A stretch of DNA of 64,000 bases, taken from Ectothiorhodospiraceae bacterium. GTDB lineage: Bacteria > Pseudomonadota > Gammaproteobacteria > Nitrococcales > Aquisalimonadaceae. Positions 1 to 9,287 of the stretch are shown here, piece after piece. How positions within the stretch are numbered: the stretch's first letter is position 1; every line of letters begins with the position of its first letter. The position numbers and the translations under genes are program-made. The stretch spans positions 58,325 to 122,324 of the forward strand of contig JAFIFU010000006.1 in NCBI GenBank assembly GCA_020831885.1. Direction: 5' to 3'. A model generated the notes under the pieces. It saw only the letters and a program-made list of their open reading frames with translations, was not told where the DNA came from and did not search any database.

Positions 1-76
1 AGATGCCGTATGCTGCCTGCTCCCGGAATCGGGTACGGGCAAGGGTGGCGGCATGGGACAGATCGATGGGACAGTC

Positions 77-397
77 ATGAGTGATGAGGGAAATCCGCGG
101 CGTGACGACGGCCTGGCGGTGGAGGAGGCGAAGCCCAGGCTGAAACGCCCGCCGCTGTACAAGGTCATCCTGCTGAATGACGACTACACCCCGATGGAGT
201 TCGTGGTGGAGGTGTTGCAGACCTTTTTCGGCATGGACCGGTCCCGCGCCACCCAGATCATGCTGCATGTGCATACACGGGGGCACGGGGTTTGTGGTGT
301 GTTCTCCCGGGATGTGGCGGAAACCAAGGTGGAGCAGGTGAACGATTATTCCCGGCAGCATCAGCATCCACTGCTGTGTACCATGGAGGAAGCCTGA
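77..397 (+). CDS. clpS: ATP-dependent Clp protease adaptor ClpS
   Basis: ClpS binds N-degron substrates and delivers them to the ClpAP protease in the cytoplasm. The 106-residue product has the ClpS core: a [16 protein letters not shown] stretch containing the hydrophobic N-end pocket residues, an ATQIMLHVH helix, and the conserved end [10 protein letters not shown]. The length equals that of E. coli ClpS. I chose the ATG at 77 (product begins MSDEG); an in-frame ATG at 53 would add eight residues and has an AGGGTGG sequence just upstream, so it cannot be excluded. clpA follows after about 120 bp in the same direction, the usual arrangement, and bpt and aat, which generate N-degrons, lie nearby. 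Confidence 0.96.
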   Translation: MSDEGNPRRDDGLAVEEAKPRLKRPPLYKVILLNDDYTPMEFVVEVLQTFFGMDRSRATQIMLHVHTRGHGVCGVFSRDVAETKVEQVNDYSRQHQHPLLCTMEEA

Positions 398-517
398 CGG
401 ATTCGAGCCGGAGCCCCGCGTGGGAGCGAGGGAACCGATGCGGTTCCCGCGGGTCCGATGGATACATGAACGGCCGGGCATCGTCGGCCGGAGCGATACA
501 GGGTGAGGGGAACACAC

Positions 518-2791
518 ATGCTGAGCAAAGAGCTGGAGTTCACGCTGAATCTGGCCTTCAAGGAGGCGAGAGAGAAGCGTCATGAGTTCCTCACCGTCGA
601 GCACCTGCTGCTGGCGCTCACCGATAACCCCACCGCGGCGAATGTGCTCAAGGCCTGCGGTACGGACCTGGCGCAGCTAAAGCGGGATCTGGAGACCTTT
701 CTGGAGGAGACCACCCCGCTGCTGCCGCCCAACGACAGCCGCGAGACGCAGCCCACCCTGGGGTTCCAGCGGGTGCTGCAGCGGGCGATCCTGCATGTGC
801 AGTCGGCGGGCATCAAGGAGGTCACCGGGGCCAACGTGCTGGTGGCCATCTTCAGTGAGCAGGAATCCCAGTCGGTGTACTTCCTCCACAAGCAGAGCGT
901 GACCCGGCTGGATGTGGTGAACTACGTCTCCCACGGCATTTCCAAGGTGTCCGACGAGGATGTGCCGGGGCAGTCGCAGCCGGGCTCTGTGGACAGCGAG
1001 GAAGAGGCCGGGGAGAACAGCAGCAAGTCCCCGCTGGAAAACTTTGCGGTGAACCTGAACGAACGTGCCCGGAAAGGGCAGATCGACCCGCTGATCGGCC
1101 GGCAGCCGGAGGTGGAGCGGACCATCCAGGTGCTGTGCCGCCGGCGCAAGAACAATCCGCTGTTCGTCGGCGAGGCCGGGGTGGGGAAGACTGCCATTGC
1201 GGAAGGGCTGGCCAAGCTGATCGTCGAGGGTGAGGTGCCCGACGTGCTCAGCAGGTCCGTGATCTACTCGCTGGATATGGGCGCGCTGGTGGCGGGCACC
1301 AAGTACCGCGGGGATTTCGAGAAACGGCTGAAGAGTCTGTTGCACCAGCTGCGGAAGGTGGCCGGCGCCATTCTCTTCATCGACGAGATTCACACCATTA
1401 TCGGCGCCGGCGCGGCCTCAGGCGGCGTCATGGATGCCAGCAACCTGCTCAAGCCGGCGCTTGCCAGTGGCGAGCTGAAGTGCATTGGCTCCACCACCTA
1501 TCAGGAGTACCGGGGTATCTTCGAGAAGGACCGGGCACTTGCGCGGCGATTCCAGAAGATCGACGTGCCGGAACCCAGCGTTGCGGACACGTACCGGATC
1601 CTGAGGGGGTTGAAGAGCCGGTTCGAGGACCACCATCGGGTGAAATACACCGATCCGGCCTTGCGCGCGGCGGCGGAACTGGCCGGAAAACACATCACCG
1701 ACCGGCGGCTGCCGGACAAGGCCATCGACGTGATCGACGAGGCGGGTGCCCGGCTTAACCTGTTACCCCCGTCCCGGCAGAAGAAGTCCATCGGGGTCGC
1801 GGATATCGAGGCCGTGGTGGCCAGCATGGCGCGGATCCCGCCCCGGCGCGTGTCCAGTTCGGACATGAAGGTGCTGGAGACCCTGGAGCGGGATCTCAAG
1901 GCGCTGATCTACGGTCAGGATCAGGCCATCGGGGCGCTGGCCTCCACCATCAAGATGTCCCGCGCCGGCCTGGCCGCACCGGAGAAGCCCACCGGGTGTT
2001 TCCTGTTCGCCGGACCCACCGGCGTGGGGAAGACCGAGGTCACCCGGCAACTGGCCAGCCTGCTGGGGGTGGAGTTGATCCGCTTCGACATGTCCGAGTA
2101 CATGGAGCGGCACACTGTCTCCCGTCTGATCGGTGCGCCCCCCGGCTACGTGGGCTTTGACCAGGGCGGCCTGCTGACGGAAGAAGTGATCAAGCATCCG
2201 TACTCGGTGGTGCTGCTGGACGAGATCGAGAAAGCACACCCGGATGTGTTCAACCTGCTGCTTCAGGTGATGGATCACGGGACACTGACGGACAACAACG
2301 GCCGCAAGGCGGATTTCCGCAATGTGATCCTGGTAATGACGACCAATGCCGGGGCGGAGGACATGAGCCGGCCGTCCATCGGTTTCATGCGGCAGGATCA
2401 CAGCTCTGATGGCGTAGAGGCCATCCGCAAGGGGTTCAGCCCCGAGTTCCGCAACCGGCTGGATGCCATCATCCAGTTCAACGGCCTGGAGCCGGATATC
2501 GTTCGCCGGGTGGTGGACAAGTTCGTCGAAGAGCTCAGCCTGCAGTTGGCCCAGAAGCAGGTTGATCTCAAGGTCGACGAGGGTGCCCGGGAGTGGCTGG
2601 CGGAGCACGGCTACGATCCGAAGATGGGCGCACGCCCCATGGCGCGTCTGATTCAGGAACGGATCCGCAAGCCCCTGGCCGAGGAACTGCTGTTCGGGCG
2701 CCTGGCCGGTGGCGGCGAGGTCATTGTCCGTGCCGGCAGCGACGGACTGGAATTCCAGTTCAGTCGGGAACCGGAAGAAGCGCTGCATTAG
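518..2791 (+). CDS. clpA: ATP-dependent Clp protease ATP-binding subunit ClpA
   Basis: ClpA is the AAA+ unfoldase that pairs with ClpP. The 757-residue product has an N-terminal Clp-N repeat domain (about 1-145, starting MLSKELEFTLNLAF), a first Walker A GEAGVGKT at 218-225, a second GPTGVGKT at 499-506, and an IGF tripeptide near 621 corresponding to the ClpP-docking loop. Length matches E. coli ClpA (758). The ATG at 518 is preceded by GGTGAGGGG; an upstream in-frame start at 503 lacks a comparable site. clpP is not in the window. A strong hairpin follows the gene at about 2871. Confidence 0.98.
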   Translation: MLSKELEFTLNLAFKEAREKRHEFLTVEHLLLALTDNPTAANVLKACGTDLAQLKRDLETFLEETTPLLPPNDSRETQPTLGFQRVLQRAILHVQSAGIKEVTGANVLVAIFSEQESQSVYFLHKQSVTRLDVVNYVSHGISKVSDEDVPGQSQPGSVDSEEEAGENSSKSPLENFAVNLNERARKGQIDPLIGRQPEVERTIQVLCRRRKNNPLFVGEAGVGKTAIAEGLAKLIVEGEVPDVLSRSVIYSLDMGALVAGTKYRGDFEKRLKSLLHQLRKVAGAILFIDEIHTIIGAGAASGGVMDASNLLKPALASGELKCIGSTTYQEYRGIFEKDRALARRFQKIDVPEPSVADTYRILRGLKSRFEDHHRVKYTDPALRAAAELAGKHITDRRLPDKAIDVIDEAGARLNLLPPSRQKKSIGVADIEAVVASMARIPPRRVSSSDMKVLETLERDLKALIYGQDQAIGALASTIKMSRAGLAAPEKPTGCFLFAGPTGVGKTEVTRQLASLLGVELIRFDMSEYMERHTVSRLIGAPPGYVGFDQGGLLTEEVIKHPYSVVLLDEIEKAHPDVFNLLLQVMDHGTLTDNNGRKADFRNVILVMTTNAGAEDMSRPSIGFMRQDHSSDGVEAIRKGFSPEFRNRLDAIIQFNGLEPDIVRRVVDKFVEELSLQLAQKQVDLKVDEGAREWLAEHGYDPKMGARPMARLIQERIRKPLAEELLFGRLAGGGEVIVRAGSDGLEFQFSREPEEALH

Positions 2792-2870
2792 GTTGAGTCC
2801 GGAGCACCCGCCTTGTCCCAATGGCGTTCAGCGCTTAGGCAGGGAAGGCCGCCGTCGAGCACCCGTGATG

Positions 2871-2903
2871 AACACCCGTTCCGGTCCGCTGGGACGGGTG
2901 TTT
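2871..2903. terminator. Hairpin terminator between convergent clpA and infA
   Basis: A 12-bp stem (2871-2882 with 2891-2902, one G-T pair) encloses an 8-base loop and lies between the 3' ends of clpA (+) and infA (-). The T tract on the plus strand is short (TTT then CC). It could serve both convergent transcripts; the assignment rests on structure and position only. Confidence 0.5.
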
Positions 2904-2964
2904 CCATGCGTGGCCGGACCGGGGCGGCGTCAGCTGTAATCCAGGGGTTACCGGAAATTCGGGT

Positions 2965-3183
2965 TCAGCGGGCGCGGTAGGTGATGCGACCCTTGGTCAG
3001 GTCGTAGGGGGTCAGTTCAACCGTGACGGTATCGCCGGTGAGAATGCGGATATAGTGCTTGCGCATCTTGCCGGAGATGTGTGCCGTCACGACGTGGCCG
3101 TTCTCCAGCTCCACCCTGAACATCGTGTTGGGCAGGGTTTCAATGACCTTGCCCTGCATCTTGATATGGTCTTCACGAGCCAT
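2965..3183 (-). CDS. infA: Translation initiation factor IF-1
   Basis: IF-1 is the small OB-fold protein that occupies the ribosomal A site during initiation. The 72-residue product starts [20 protein letters not shown] and ends KGRITYRAR, which is the complete family signature, and 72 residues is the standard length. The start is fixed by a GAGGAG ribosome binding site about nine bases upstream; the reading frame remains open further upstream but that part has no similarity to IF-1. Its position beside clpA and aat is conserved in Gammaproteobacteria. Confidence 0.98.
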   Translation of the reverse strand: MAREDHIKMQGKVIETLPNTMFRVELENGHVVTAHISGKMRKHYIRILTGDTVTVELTPYDLTKGRITYRAR

Positions 3184-3311
3184 TCGCCACTCCTCTGTTG
3201 CCTGCGTTTGCCGGTCCGGAAATATGGGGCCCGACCAGCGAAAATCCAAGAGTCTACCAGATTCATGCGGCACCGCCACACGGCGTCGCGTGCGGGCATT
3301 CCGTGCCGGAC

Positions 3312-4049
3312 TCAATCCGTTCCGCCGGCATCCAAGGGTGTCCACCGCCCGCCGCTGTAGACCTCCGCAGGACGGAACCGGGTCTTGTAGCGCATGGTCG
3401 GGGCCTCGGCGATCCAGTAGCCCAGATAGACATGGGGAAGACCCAGGCGTTCGGCTTCCCGGACCTGCCAGAGGATGGACAGCGTGCCCAGGCCACGCTC
3501 TGGGGGGCCCGGCCTTAACAACGTGTACCCCGCCCCCACCCGGGGTGACACCCTATCCGCCACGGCCCCCCCCAGCCGGCCGGGCCCGTCACGGAACTCG
3601 TAGAACACGGTCTTCGCCCAACCCGCGGTGAGAAACTCCATAAAGCGCTCGGGCTGGGGGTCATCCATGCCGCTGCCAGGGTGGCGATGGGCCAGATAGC
3701 GGTGGTAGAGGGCGAAATGCGCCTTGTCGAAAACGGGGGGGCGCGGCACCACCTGCAGGTCCTGATTGCGCTTCCAGCAGCGGCGCTGGCTACGGTTGGG
3801 CCGGAATCCGGTGACGGGTATGCGCAGGGACAGGCAGGCGGCGCAGCCCGGGCACGACGGCTGGTAGACGAATTCCCCGCTGCGGCGCATGCCCTGGCGC
3901 AGCAGCATTGCATAGGTCTCGTTGTCCAGGGGGTACTCCGGATCAACGAAGGCGGTGCGGGCCAGGCGGTCATCCAGATAGGAACAGCTATGCTCCCCGG
4001 TGGCGTACAAGAGCAGTCGACGCCGCTGCGCGGGTCCCGGGATGGTCAT
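3312..4049 (-). CDS. bpt: Aspartate/glutamate leucyltransferase (Bpt, ATE-like)
   Basis: Bpt transfers leucine from Leu-tRNA to proteins that begin with Asp or Glu, making them N-degrons for ClpS. The 245-residue product has the N-terminal ATE domain with the cysteine cluster [14 protein letters not shown] (about residues 66-79) and the C-terminal ATE domain with [10 protein letters not shown] and the HVYLGYWI motif. Its ATG overlaps the aat stop as ATGA, so the two are translationally coupled. The family is often named arginyltransferase; amino acid specificity (Leu versus Arg) cannot be settled from sequence, and the Leu assignment follows characterised bacterial Bpt proteins. Confidence 0.93.
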   Translation of the reverse strand: MTIPGPAQRRRLLLYATGEHSCSYLDDRLARTAFVDPEYPLDNETYAMLLRQGMRRSGEFVYQPSCPGCAACLSLRIPVTGFRPNRSQRRCWKRNQDLQVVPRPPVFDKAHFALYHRYLAHRHPGSGMDDPQPERFMEFLTAGWAKTVFYEFRDGPGRLGGAVADRVSPRVGAGYTLLRPGPPERGLGTLSILWQVREAERLGLPHVYLGYWIAEAPTMRYKTRFRPAEVYSGGRWTPLDAGGTD

Positions 4050-4792
4050 GCCCGTGACTCCTGTTCTGCGGCCCGCAGCGGATGAAAGCCGTCATCGAAG
4101 GTCCAGCCCATCCCGTCCGGGCGCTGCTGCAGCGCAGCATCCAGCTCCCGGATGAAGCGTGCGCGAGGGATATCGACGGCACCCAGCGTCGCCAGGTGGG
4201 ACGAACTCACCTGACAATCGATGAAACGCGCCCCTTCGGTCTGGAGATGGCGCACCAGCCAGACCAGTGCCACCTTGGAGGCATCCGTGCGGCGGCTGAA
4301 CATGGATTCGCCGAAAAACGCGGCACCCAGGCCCACGCCGTAGAGTCCGCCCACCAGTTCGTCCCCGTCCCAGACTTCCACCGAGTGGGCAAGGCCCTGC
4401 TGATGCAGGCGGGTGTAGGCGTCCAGCATGCCGGTGGTGATCCAGGTGCCGGCACTCTGACGCCGCGGTGCCGCGCAGGCCTCCATCACCGCACGGAAGG
4501 CACGGTCCATGGTGACCCGGAAGCCGGCGTTGCGGATGCGTTTGGCCAGGCTGCGGCTGACCCGCAGCTTGTCCGGATACAGGACCGCCCGCGGGTCCGG
4601 TGACCACCAGAGGATGGGCTGGTCCTCCTCGAACCAGGGAAAGATCCCCTGGCGGTAGGCATTGACCAGACGCTCGGGGGAGAGGTCCCCGCCCACGGCA
4701 ACCAGCCCGTTGGGTTGCGTGAGGGCGGTTTCCACCGGCGGAAAATGCAGGCGATCGTCGTTGCTCAACCAGAAAAGCCGTTGCTGACGCAT
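4046..4792 (-). CDS. aat: Leucyl/phenylalanyl-tRNA--protein transferase
   Basis: Aat adds Leu or Phe to N-terminal Lys or Arg, creating primary N-degrons. The 248-residue protein contains the family hallmarks NGLVAVGGDLSPERL, YRQGIFPWF and PILWWSPDPRAVL near the N terminus, ITTGMLDAYTRLH, and GGLYGVGLGAAFFGESMFS in the catalytic core, ending with DCQVSSSHLATLGA. It is the upstream gene of a two-gene unit with bpt (4-bp overlap). Four bases separate its start from the stop of the GNAT-like gene upstream, so all three may be one operon. Confidence 0.97.
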   Translation of the reverse strand: MRQQRLFWLSNDDRLHFPPVETALTQPNGLVAVGGDLSPERLVNAYRQGIFPWFEEDQPILWWSPDPRAVLYPDKLRVSRSLAKRIRNAGFRVTMDRAFRAVMEACAAPRRQSAGTWITTGMLDAYTRLHQQGLAHSVEVWDGDELVGGLYGVGLGAAFFGESMFSRRTDASKVALVWLVRHLQTEGARFIDCQVSSSHLATLGAVDIPRARFIRELDAALQQRPDGMGWTFDDGFHPLRAAEQESRA

Positions 4793-4796
4793 GGTC

Positions 4797-5954
4797 TTAC
4801 GTCTCTGACGAAGCCGCTGTGTGCTCTTTATAAGGGCTGTGACCGGTCATTTCCAGATGGTAGCGTTGCACCATCGGCGTTTCCCGGTCCAGGAAATCCG
4901 CGATGGCGTGCCGGAAGCCCGGGTCAACGATCCAGTGAGCCGACCAGGTGCGTGTGGGCAGGAAACCCCGGGCGATCTTGTGTTCGCCCTGTGCGCCGGG
5001 CTCGAATCGCTGGATCCCTTCCCGGATACAGTGTTCGATCCCCTGGTAGTAGCAGGTTTCGAAGTGAACCCCGTCCAGTTCCCGTTGGCAACCCCAGTAG
5101 CGGCCGTACAGGACAGTCCGGCTGCGGAGGAACAGGGCGCCTGCCACCAGTCTGTCGCCATCCAGCACCTGGCCAAGCTGTACCCGGGGGCCCAGCAGGG
5201 TGCCGATGTCGCGGAAGAACGGCGCGGGGAGGAGCCCCAGATTGCCGTGCTCGAGAAAGGTCTTCTCGTAAAGCCGGTGGAAAGCTCCCCAGTGCGTGTC
5301 CGGGACGGCGTTGCCGGGAACCATGCGGAAGGACAGCCCGGTGTCGGAAGCCTGCCGGCGCTCCCGGCGGATGTTCTTCCGCTTTTTCGAGTTCAGGGTG
5401 GCCAGGAAGTCGGCGAAACTGTCGTAACCCCGGTTATGCCAGTGAAACTGCACGCCCTGCCGGAGCAGCCAGCCGGCCTGCTGGAACTCCCCGACCTCGT
5501 CCGGGCGCGGGAACAGGCAATGAGCGGAAGACCAGCCCTGGCGTTGGCAGAGTTCCCGTACCGCAGTGGTGAACAGTGGCACCAGGTCCCGCAAGCGCTG
5601 GCCCGGCGCGTGGAGCAGGCGCGGACCGGTCACCGGACTGAACGGAACCGCCAGTACAAGTTTCGGGTAGTAGTCCAGCCCGCTCCTGGCGTAGGCGTCG
5701 GCCCAGGCCCAGTCGAACACGAACTCGCCCCAGGAGTGTCCTTTGAGATAGGCCGGCATGGCCGCAAGCAGTTCTCCCCGATCCGATTCCAGCACCAGGT
5801 GCATGGGCTGCCAGCCGTTTGCGGGAATCACCACCTGATGCCGCTCCAGCGCCGACAGGAAGGCATGGGACAGAAACGGGTTGTCCGTGCCCGTCAGGGC
5901 GTCCCAGCGCGCTGGTGGAATGGCGTTCAGGCCGGAGAGGGTGCGTACGCGCAT
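4797..5954 (-). CDS. GNAT/FemAB-like family protein (DUF482, PF04339 type)
   Basis: The 385-residue product matches the DUF482 family, GNAT-fold proteins often annotated as peptidogalycan biosynthesis or N-acetyltransferase proteins. Recognisable segments are [13 protein letters not shown] near the N terminus, [14 protein letters not shown] (about residues 69-82), the basic [14 protein letters not shown] segment in the middle, and a C-terminal half containing YGRYWGCQ and [16 protein letters not shown]. The last two resemble the acyl-CoA and substrate regions of FemAB-like enzymes. There is no signal peptide or membrane segment. The substrate is unknown. It lies directly upstream of aat-bpt on the same strand with a 4-bp gap, suggesting cotranscription. 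Confidence 0.85.
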   Translation of the reverse strand: MRVRTLSGLNAIPPARWDALTGTDNPFLSHAFLSALERHQVVIPANGWQPMHLVLESDRGELLAAMPAYLKGHSWGEFVFDWAWADAYARSGLDYYPKLVLAVPFSPVTGPRLLHAPGQRLRDLVPLFTTAVRELCQRQGWSSAHCLFPRPDEVGEFQQAGWLLRQGVQFHWHNRGYDSFADFLATLNSKKRKNIRRERRQASDTGLSFRMVPGNAVPDTHWGAFHRLYEKTFLEHGNLGLLPAPFFRDIGTLLGPRVQLGQVLDGDRLVAGALFLRSRTVLYGRYWGCQRELDGVHFETCYYQGIEHCIREGIQRFEPGAQGEHKIARGFLPTRTWSAHWIVDPGFRHAIADFLDRETPMVQRYHLEMTGHSPYKEHTAASSET

Positions 5955-6267
5955 GGAGAAATCATCTCATACTTGGTCAATCCTGTCCGGCGTCGGTCCG
6001 CGGGTGCAAGCCCCTTCACCCGGTGCGCCCGTCGCGGGCGGGGCATGCGGATTCCGCGTCCGGATGAAAACAGTGACTCTTCCGCCGGTCCGGAAGTTTC
6101 GGAGGGGTGCGCTCCGGCGGGGGCATCGTGGTACATTGCTGACGCCGCCGCGTCTTCCGGACGGGATGGCCCTGTCGCTGAACTGCGACGTGTGTGATTT
6201 GCATTTTTCTGCCAAAATAGTAACTTGCCGCTTTAATTTCATCTCAGGTGTGAAGGTCGGGCCAGGC
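5955..6267. other. Intergenic region between the divergent GNAT-like gene and ftsK
   Basis: This 313-bp stretch separates the divergent GNAT-like gene and ftsK. The ftsK frame stays open through it, but the residues encoded there have no FtsK character. The first 235 bases are GC-rich with a small dyad (TTCCG/CGGAA arms near 6089-6102). Bases 6195-6245 form an AT-rich island, unusual here, with a TTTAAT hexamer at 6232-6237 that could be a -10 element; no convincing -35 lies at the right distance. I see no RNA gene or coding signal. Confidence 0.4.
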
Positions 6268-8583
6268 GTGGCGAAAACCCAATCGGACAACAAACTGCCA
6301 TCTCTCCTCGGGCATCATGTCAGCCGTGGCCTGCGGGAAGGCCTGCTGTTTCTGCTGCTGGCCCTGGCGATCTATCTGCTGGCAGCGCTGGTGAGTTACC
6401 ACCCCAACGATCCGGGCTGGAGCTACAGCGGCAGCGGTCACCCGGTGCAGAACCTGGGGGGGGTGGCCGGCGCCTGGCTGTCCGACCTGCTGCTCTATCT
6501 GTTCGGCTACATGGCCTACCTGTTCCCGGTGATGGTGGCGTTTTCCGGCTGGCTGGCCTGGCGCTGGCATCGGCTGGACGGCCATTTCCACTGGGGGGTG
6601 TTTGCCTTCCGCGGCCTGGGGTTCGTGTTCACGCTGCTTTCCGGCGCCGGACTGGCGGCCCTGCACGTGGACGCCATTCCCCAGACCGTGCCGCTTCATG
6701 CGGGCGGTATCCTCGGTGATATCGTCGGTGGCTTCCTGGGGCATGTGTTCAGCTTTCTCGGCGCCACCTTGCTCCTGCTGGCCCTGTTTCTGGCCAGTGT
6801 CACGGTCTTCACCGGCATGTCCTGGCTCTCGCTGATGGATCTGACCGGGCGGCTGACCCTGCAGGGTCTGGCCTGGATGGGGAATCAGCTCGGGCGGGTG
6901 CGGGACCTGCTGGAAGGCCGCAGGGCCCGCCGCGCCCGGGCCGAGGCCCTGGCCCGGGACAAGCAGAAGCAGCGGGACCGCAAACCGCCCCAGATCGAAC
7001 CCACGCTATCGGCACCGAAAACCGGCAAGCGGGTGGTCAAGGAGCGGCAGATCCCGCTGTTCAAGGGGGAGGTCCGTACCCCGGATGGCCTGCCCCCCGT
7101 GAGTCTGCTGGATCCCCCCCCGGAACAGACATCCGGTTACTCCCGCGACGCCCTGGAGGCGATGTCCCGCCAGTTGGAGCTGAAACTGGCGGATTTCGGC
7201 GTGGAGATCCAGGTGGTTGCTGTCCAGCCGGGCCCGGTGATCACCCGGTTCGAGGCGCAGCCGGCGCCCGGCGTCAAGGTCAGCCAGATCAGCAATCTGG
7301 CCAAGGATCTGGCCCGGGCCCTGTCCGTGATCAGCGTTCGCGTGGTGGAGGTGATTCCCGGCAAATCGGTGATCGGGCTGGAGATACCCAATGAGAACCG
7401 GCAACTGATCGCCTTCAGCGAAATCATTCGTTCCGAGGCCTGGGAGAAGGCGGGATCACCGCTGTCCATGGCGCTGGGTAAGGACATTGCCGGGGCGCCC
7501 ACTGTGGTGGATCTGGCGAAAATGCCTCACCTGCTGGTGGCCGGTACCACCGGTTCGGGGAAATCGGTGGGGGTCAACGCCATGATCCTCAGTCTGCTCT
7601 ACAAGAACAGCCCGGAAGACGTCCGGGTCATCATGATCGATCCCAAGATGCTGGAGCTGTCCATCTACGATGGCATTCCGCATCTGCTGGCCCCGGTGGT
7701 CACCGACATGAAGGAGGCGGCTAACGCCTTGCGTTGGTCGGTGGGCGAAATGGAACGTCGCTACCGGCTCATGGCGGCCCTGGGGGTGCGCAACATTGCC
7801 GGCTACAACCGCAAGGTGCGGGATGCGCTCAAGGCCGGTGAACCGCTGAAGGATCCCCTGTGGCGTCCATCCGAGCTGGACCCGGACGCGGAACCGCCGG
7901 AGCTGGAGACCTTGCCCTACATTGTGGTGGTGGTGGACGAATTCGCCGACATGATGATGATTGTCGGCAAGAAGGTCGAGGAGCTGATCGCGCGGCTGGC
8001 CCAGAAGGCCCGGGCCGCCGGCATCCACCTGATCCTGGCCACCCAGCGTCCGTCCGTGGATGTGATCACCGGCTTGATCAAGGCCAATATTCCGACGCGC
8101 ATCGCCTTCCAGGTGTCATCCAAGGTGGATTCCCGCACCATCCTGGACCAGCAGGGCGCGGAGTCGCTGCTGGGGCACGGGGATATGCTGTACCTGCCCC
8201 CCGGCAGCGGCATGCCCCAGCGTGTGCATGGCGCCTTTGTGTCCGACAACGACGTCCACCGGGTGGTGGCCTTTCTGAAGGAGCAGGGGGAGCCGCGCTA
8301 TATCGATGGTGTGCTGGAGGAAACGGCGGAAAGCCTGCCCCTGCCCGGGATGCCGGGCGAGAATCCGGACGCCGGCGGGGAATCCGATCCGCTGTACGAC
8401 CAGGCGGTGCGGGTGGTGACCGAAACCCGCCGCGCCTCCATCTCCGGCGTGCAGCGCCGGCTCAAGATCGGTTACAACCGGGCGGCGCGCCTGGTGGAGG
8501 AAATGGAGGCGGCCGGCGTCGTGGGCCCGTTGCAGCCCAACGGCAGCCGGGACGTGCTGGCGCCGCCTCCGCCCAAGGACTGA
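6268..8583 (+). CDS. ftsK: DNA translocase FtsK
   Basis: FtsK links chromosome dimer resolution to division. From the GTG at 6268 the product is 771 residues: an N-terminal membrane domain with about four transmembrane helices (within residues 20-205), a short charged linker, then the motor with Walker [15 protein letters not shown] and Walker [13 protein letters not shown], and a C-terminal winged-helix gamma domain ([18 protein letters not shown]) for KOPS recognition. The linker is far shorter than in E. coli FtsK, typical of many other Gammaproteobacteria. The start is inferred from an AAGG site and from where FtsK-like sequence begins ([11 protein letters not shown]); a GTG at 6250 is the alternative. 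Confidence 0.95.
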   Translation: MAKTQSDNKLPSLLGHHVSRGLREGLLFLLLALAIYLLAALVSYHPNDPGWSYSGSGHPVQNLGGVAGAWLSDLLLYLFGYMAYLFPVMVAFSGWLAWRWHRLDGHFHWGVFAFRGLGFVFTLLSGAGLAALHVDAIPQTVPLHAGGILGDIVGGFLGHVFSFLGATLLLLALFLASVTVFTGMSWLSLMDLTGRLTLQGLAWMGNQLGRVRDLLEGRRARRARAEALARDKQKQRDRKPPQIEPTLSAPKTGKRVVKERQIPLFKGEVRTPDGLPPVSLLDPPPEQTSGYSRDALEAMSRQLELKLADFGVEIQVVAVQPGPVITRFEAQPAPGVKVSQISNLAKDLARALSVISVRVVEVIPGKSVIGLEIPNENRQLIAFSEIIRSEAWEKAGSPLSMALGKDIAGAPTVVDLAKMPHLLVAGTTGSGKSVGVNAMILSLLYKNSPEDVRVIMIDPKMLELSIYDGIPHLLAPVVTDMKEAANALRWSVGEMERRYRLMAALGVRNIAGYNRKVRDALKAGEPLKDPLWRPSELDPDAEPPELETLPYIVVVVDEFADMMMIVGKKVEELIARLAQKARAAGIHLILATQRPSVDVITGLIKANIPTRIAFQVSSKVDSRTILDQQGAESLLGHGDMLYLPPGSGMPQRVHGAFVSDNDVHRVVAFLKEQGEPRYIDGVLEETAESLPLPGMPGENPDAGGESDPLYDQAVRVVTETRRASISGVQRRLKIGYNRAARLVEEMEAAGVVGPLQPNGSRDVLAPPPPKD

Positions 8584-8669
8584 ACGGAACCGGCGGATGG
8601 CTCACCGGTCCATGATCAAGGGAATCGATCAGCGCCTCCCAAGGTCCGGCGAACATGCGAGGAAACCCC

Positions 8670-9287
8670 ATGACCCGATGCGTCACGCTGCTCATCGCGG
8701 CACTCCTGCTTCCATTTCCCGCGCAGTCTGATCCCCTGCAGGAGCTGGAACACTATTTCTTCAGCGTCAGCAGCCTGGAAGGGCGTTTCATCCAGGAAAC
8801 CCGGGATGAGGACGGCCGCCTGCTGGAGCGCAGCGAGGGCAGTCTCGCCTTGCAGCGCCCCAACCGGTTCCACTGGCACTATGAAGAACCGTTCGAGCAG
8901 GATCTGGTCGCCGATGGCGAGCGGCTCTGGGTCTACGACCGTGACCTGGAGCAGATCAGCGTGCGTCCGCTGGACGACGTGCTGGGCAGTGGTCCGGCAT
9001 TGATGCTGAGCGGCGAGTTCACGGCGCTGGAGGAGCATTTCCGGCTCCGGGTGGAGGATGGCTGGATTCAGCTTGAACCCCGTGAGGAAGGGTGGGAGGT
9101 CAGCGGTATCCGGCTGCAGATGGAGGACGGCCTGCCCAGGCGGGTGCTGGTGGAGGACGGGCTGGGGCAGATCAACGAACTCCAGCTCGAGGACCTGCGG
9201 CAGAACGTGGGCTTCCCGCGGGACCGGTTCCACTTCCGAATTCCTGAAGGCGTGGATGTGATCGGGGACACGGGGGAATGGGATTGA
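8670..9287 (+). CDS. lolA: Outer-membrane lipoprotein carrier protein LolA
   Basis: LolA is the periplasmic chaperone that carries lipoproteins from LolCDE to LolB. The 205-residue product begins with a signal peptide (MTRCVTLLIAALLLPFPAQS) and has the LolA barrel pattern: GRFIQETRDEDGRLLERSEG, then NRFHWHYEEPFEQDLVADGE, then LWVYDRDLEQISVRPLDDVL. The ATG at 8670 is preceded by GAGGAAA; an in-frame ATG at 8655 lies upstream of that site. The gene sits between ftsK and rarA as in E. coli, and its TGA overlaps the rarA start. Confidence 0.95.
   Translation: MTRCVTLLIAALLLPFPAQSDPLQELEHYFFSVSSLEGRFIQETRDEDGRLLERSEGSLALQRPNRFHWHYEEPFEQDLVADGERLWVYDRDLEQISVRPLDDVLGSGPALMLSGEFTALEEHFRLRVEDGWIQLEPREEGWEVSGIRLQMEDGLPRRVLVEDGLGQINELQLEDLRQNVGFPRDRFHFRIPEGVDVIGDTGEWD

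Noticed and set aside
5881..6267. N-terminal extension of ftsK
   Set aside because: The extra 129 residues lack FtsK similarity and partly overlap the divergent gene; start placed at GTG 6268.
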